In this document: positions 19,090 to 21,116 of the stretch, piece by piece
How the letters are laid out: each line of letters starts with the position of its first letter
Position numbering within the stretch: position 1 is the first letter of the stretch
Assembly (NCBI RefSeq): GCF_947378715.1
Contig: NZ_CANCLE010000059.1
Coordinates: 1-21,116, forward strand
Reading direction: 5' to 3'
DNA: 21,116 nucleotides
From: Phenylobacterium aquaticum
GTDB taxonomy: Bacteria > Pseudomonadota > Alphaproteobacteria > Caulobacterales > Caulobacteraceae
Translations under genes and position numbers: made by a program
The notes under the pieces: model-generated
What the model was told of the DNA's origin: nothing
Seen by the model: the letters and a program-made list of their open reading frames with translations, nothing else
Database searches by the model: none

Positions 19090-21116
19090 CAGCTCACCTC
19101 CACATTCGTCTCGACCGTCAGCGGCCCCGATCCCTTTCGGATCAAGGCCAGGGTCGGAAGTTTCAGGATCGCCCGGGCGCCACGGCCGCGCCGGGCGTCG
19201 GTCAGAATCAGTTCGCCGCCATGGTCCTCAAGGATGCGCTTGACGATGGCGAGACCGAGGCCCGTGCCCTTTTCGCGGGTCGTGACATAGGGCTCGGTCA
19301 GGCGATCGCGGTCCTTGGCGGGCAGGCCCAGGCCATTGTCCTCGACGGTCACCGTCACCCCCTCGGCGTCGACCACCAGCTCGGTGGTGATCCGCCCCTT
19401 GGGCTTCGGGGTCTGGGCGACCCGCGCGGCGACCGCCTCGGAGGCGTTCTTCAGCACATTGGTCAGGGCCTGGGCGAGCATCCGCCCATCGGCCAGCAGG
19501 GAGATCTCCGGGATCGGCTCGACCAGCTCGACGAGGATGTCGGGCGTGGCCACCCGCTGGGCGAAGACCCCGGCGCGCAGCAGCTCGGCGGCGTCCTGCT
19601 CGGCGAACTTCGGCGCCGGCATGCGGGCGAAGGAGGAGAACTCGTCCACCATCCGGCCGATGTCGCCCACCTGGCGCACGATGGTGTCGGTGCAGCGGTC
19701 GAAGATTTCCAGGTCTTCCTTCGGCACGTCCTTGCGGAACTTGCGTTGCAGCCGCTCCGCCGACAGCTGGATCGGGGTCAGCGGGTTCTTGATCTCGTGG
19801 GCGATGCGCCGGGCCACGTCGCGCCAGGCGGCGTTGCGCTGGGCCGAGACCAGGCGGGTGATGTCGTCGAAAGTCAGCACCAGGCCGTCCGACGTGCGGC
19901 TGGCGCGGACCCGCAGGCGACGCGTGTCGCGCGACCGGGCCACGTCGACCTCCTCCTCGGCCTGGCCGGCGAGGCGGGCATTGTCGGCGATCAGGGCGAA
20001 CTCCGGCGCCACCTGGTCCAGGGCCCGGCCATGACCCCGGTCGCCGGGCAGGTCCAGCAGGGCCACGGCCTGGCGATTGGCGGCCGAGATCAGGCCCTCG
20101 CTGTCGGTGGCGATGACGCCGGCCGACACCTCGGCCAGCACGGTCTCGATGAACTGGCTGCGTTCCTTGGCCTCGTCGCCCGCGAATTTCAGGGCCGCCT
20201 GCTGACGCTGAAGATCGCTCGTCATGTGATTGAAGGCGCGCGACAAAACTGCAATCTCTTCAGGATCGTTGTCGGCGTCGACGCGGGCCGTCAGGTCGCC
20301 CCCGGCGACGCGGCCCGCCGCCTGCACCAGCCGCGCCACCGGTCCGGAAATGCCATTGGCCGCCGCCATGCCCAGCCACACGGCGCCGACCAGCACCAGC
20401 AAGGCTGTCTCGCCATAGGACAGGGCGAACACCGTCTGGATCCGCACGCGGCTCTGGGCGGCCTCGCGGTAGGACACCACCGAGGTCTCTGCGTCGCGCA
20501 GCTGGCTGATCATGCCCTTGGCCAGCGGCCGCATCACATAGAGATAGGCGTCCGGAAAGGCCCGCAGCCGATAGACCGCGCGGACCATGTCATTGGGATC
20601 GAAGGAGGCCGAAATGGTGTCGCCCTCGTCCGCCGCCTTGAAGCGGGTCGGGGCCGGGGTGACAAAGGCCGGGGCGTCATCGGCCTCGGCGCGGGCCAGG
20701 ATGCGGCCATCCCGGTCCACGACATAGGCGGCCTGGAAGGCGTGATAAGAGGCCTGCTGCGCCAGGAAGTGGCTGAAGGTCACCGGACTGGCCTCCAGCC
20801 CCGGCGCGGCGCGGTTCAGGTCGGCCGACATCAGGGCGACGTGGTCGCTGATATAGCGCTGCTGATCCTCCAGGTAGGAGCGCGAGATGGTGGCGGAGTT
20901 CTCCACCACGGTCTGGACGCGACTGGAGAACCAGTTGTCGACGCCGCGATTGACCAGCACGCCATAGAACAGGGCCACGACCACGGCCGGGGCCACGGCG
21001 GCGAGCGCGAACAGGGTCACAAACCTCAGATGCAGGCGGGCGCCCGCGTCGCTGGACTGGGCGTCGAGCAGGGCCAGCAGCCTCAAGCCCACCATGCCGG
21101 CCAGGGCCAGGATCAG
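19089..21116 (-). CDS. ntrY: Sensor histidine kinase NtrY (5' end outside window)
   Basis: Membrane-bound sensor kinase; the frame is open through the window edge. The internal ATG at 21095 is not the true start: seven more hydrophobic codons (LILALAG) precede it and NtrY normally has two extra N-terminal membrane segments. Counting from that ATG: membrane segment 24-47, periplasmic sensor about 50-220, second segment about 222-245, HAMP 246-298, PAS-like domain about 312-415, HisKA with phospho-acceptor H433 (ARRIAHEIKNPLTPIQLSAE), then HATPase_c with the N box NVLKNASEAV, G1 DNGLGLP and G2 GTGLGLAIVKRI. All catalytic boxes are intact. It phosphorylates NtrX, encoded immediately downstream with a TGATG overlap. 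Confidence 0.96.
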   Translation of the reverse strand: MILALAGMVGLRLLALLDAQSSDAGARLHLRFVTLFALAAVAPAVVVALFYGVLVNRGVDNWFSSRVQTVVENSATISRSYLEDQQRYISDHVALMSADLNRAAPGLEASPVTFSHFLAQQASYHAFQAAYVVDRDGRILARAEADDAPAFVTPAPTRFKAADEGDTISASFDPNDMVRAVYRLRAFPDAYLYVMRPLAKGMISQLRDAETSVVSYREAAQSRVRIQTVFALSYGETALLVLVGAVWLGMAAANGISGPVARLVQAAGRVAGGDLTARVDADNDPEEIAVLSRAFNHMTSDLQRQQAALKFAGDEAKERSQFIETVLAEVSAGVIATDSEGLISAANRQAVALLDLPGDRGHGRALDQVAPEFALIADNARLAGQAEEEVDVARSRDTRRLRVRASRTSDGLVLTFDDITRLVSAQRNAAWRDVARRIAHEIKNPLTPIQLSAERLQRKFRKDVPKEDLEIFDRCTDTIVRQVGDIGRMVDEFSSFARMPAPKFAEQDAAELLRAGVFAQRVATPDILVELVEPIPEISLLADGRMLAQALTNVLKNASEAVAARVAQTPKPKGRITTELVVDAEGVTVTVEDNGLGLPAKDRDRLTEPYVTTREKGTGLGLAIVKRILEDHGGELILTDARRGRGARAILKLPTLALIRKGSGPLTVETNVEVS

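Noticed and set aside
17758..19290. A 510-codon plus-strand frame opposite ntrX
   Set aside because: Antisense shadow of a complete response regulator.
21075..21116. ATG at 21095 as the ntrY start
   Set aside because: The frame continues open and hydrophobic to the window edge, and NtrY proteins have further N-terminal membrane segments; the gene is cut by the window.

Overview
The window is GC-rich alphaproteobacterial DNA. The order ntrY - ntrX - D-amino-acid aminotransferase - hfq - hflX, with mazG convergent next to it, together with the codon use, suggests a Caulobacterales chromosome (Caulobacter/Phenylobacterium type). That assignment comes from gene order and protein character, not from a database search. 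There are no rRNA or tRNA genes, no CRISPR array and no intact transposase. Long open frames opposite the real genes are GC-driven shadows.

Left part (1-9.6 kb), accessory in character. It begins with two oxygenase genes on the minus strand: a flavin-containing monooxygenase cut by the window edge, and a luciferase-like flavin oxidoreductase. A TetR regulator diverges from the second one across a 32-bp palindrome that carries TATAAT on both strands. Next comes an unrecognised secreted protein of clearly lower GC. Then comes a compact cassette: Zn alcohol dehydrogenase, quinone oxidoreductase-like protein and two hotdog thioesterase-like proteins in one minus-strand operon, with a divergent LmrA/YxaF-type TetR gene and a 20-bp near-palindrome between them. 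Two directly repeated 48-bp copies (44/48 identical) of an unusual sequence bracket this cassette. After it come a VapBC toxin-antitoxin pair with its own inverted repeat and a glutathione S-transferase gene.

Middle part (9.6-12.6 kb), assorted single genes: a PPM/LCMT-like SAM methyltransferase, an exported alpha/beta hydrolase, a small DUF1508 protein with a very clear intrinsic terminator, and a small secreted protein of unknown function.

Right part (12.6-21.1 kb), core genome. A GPH-family sugar:cation symporter is followed 2 nt later by mazG. Converging on them is the minus-strand block ntrY (5' end outside the window) - ntrX - D-amino-acid aminotransferase - hfq - hflX - small membrane protein. 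Junctions are tight: TGATG stop/start overlaps at ntrY/ntrX and ntrX/dat, and a TTG start of hflX inside the hfq stop. NtrX has no GAFTGA loop, so it is unlikely to be a standard sigma-54 activator.

Most novel-looking signals: the repeat-flanked cassette at 4.16-8.17 kb, the well-formed operators of the two TetR systems and of vapBC, and the low-GC secreted orphan at 3.2-3.9 kb.
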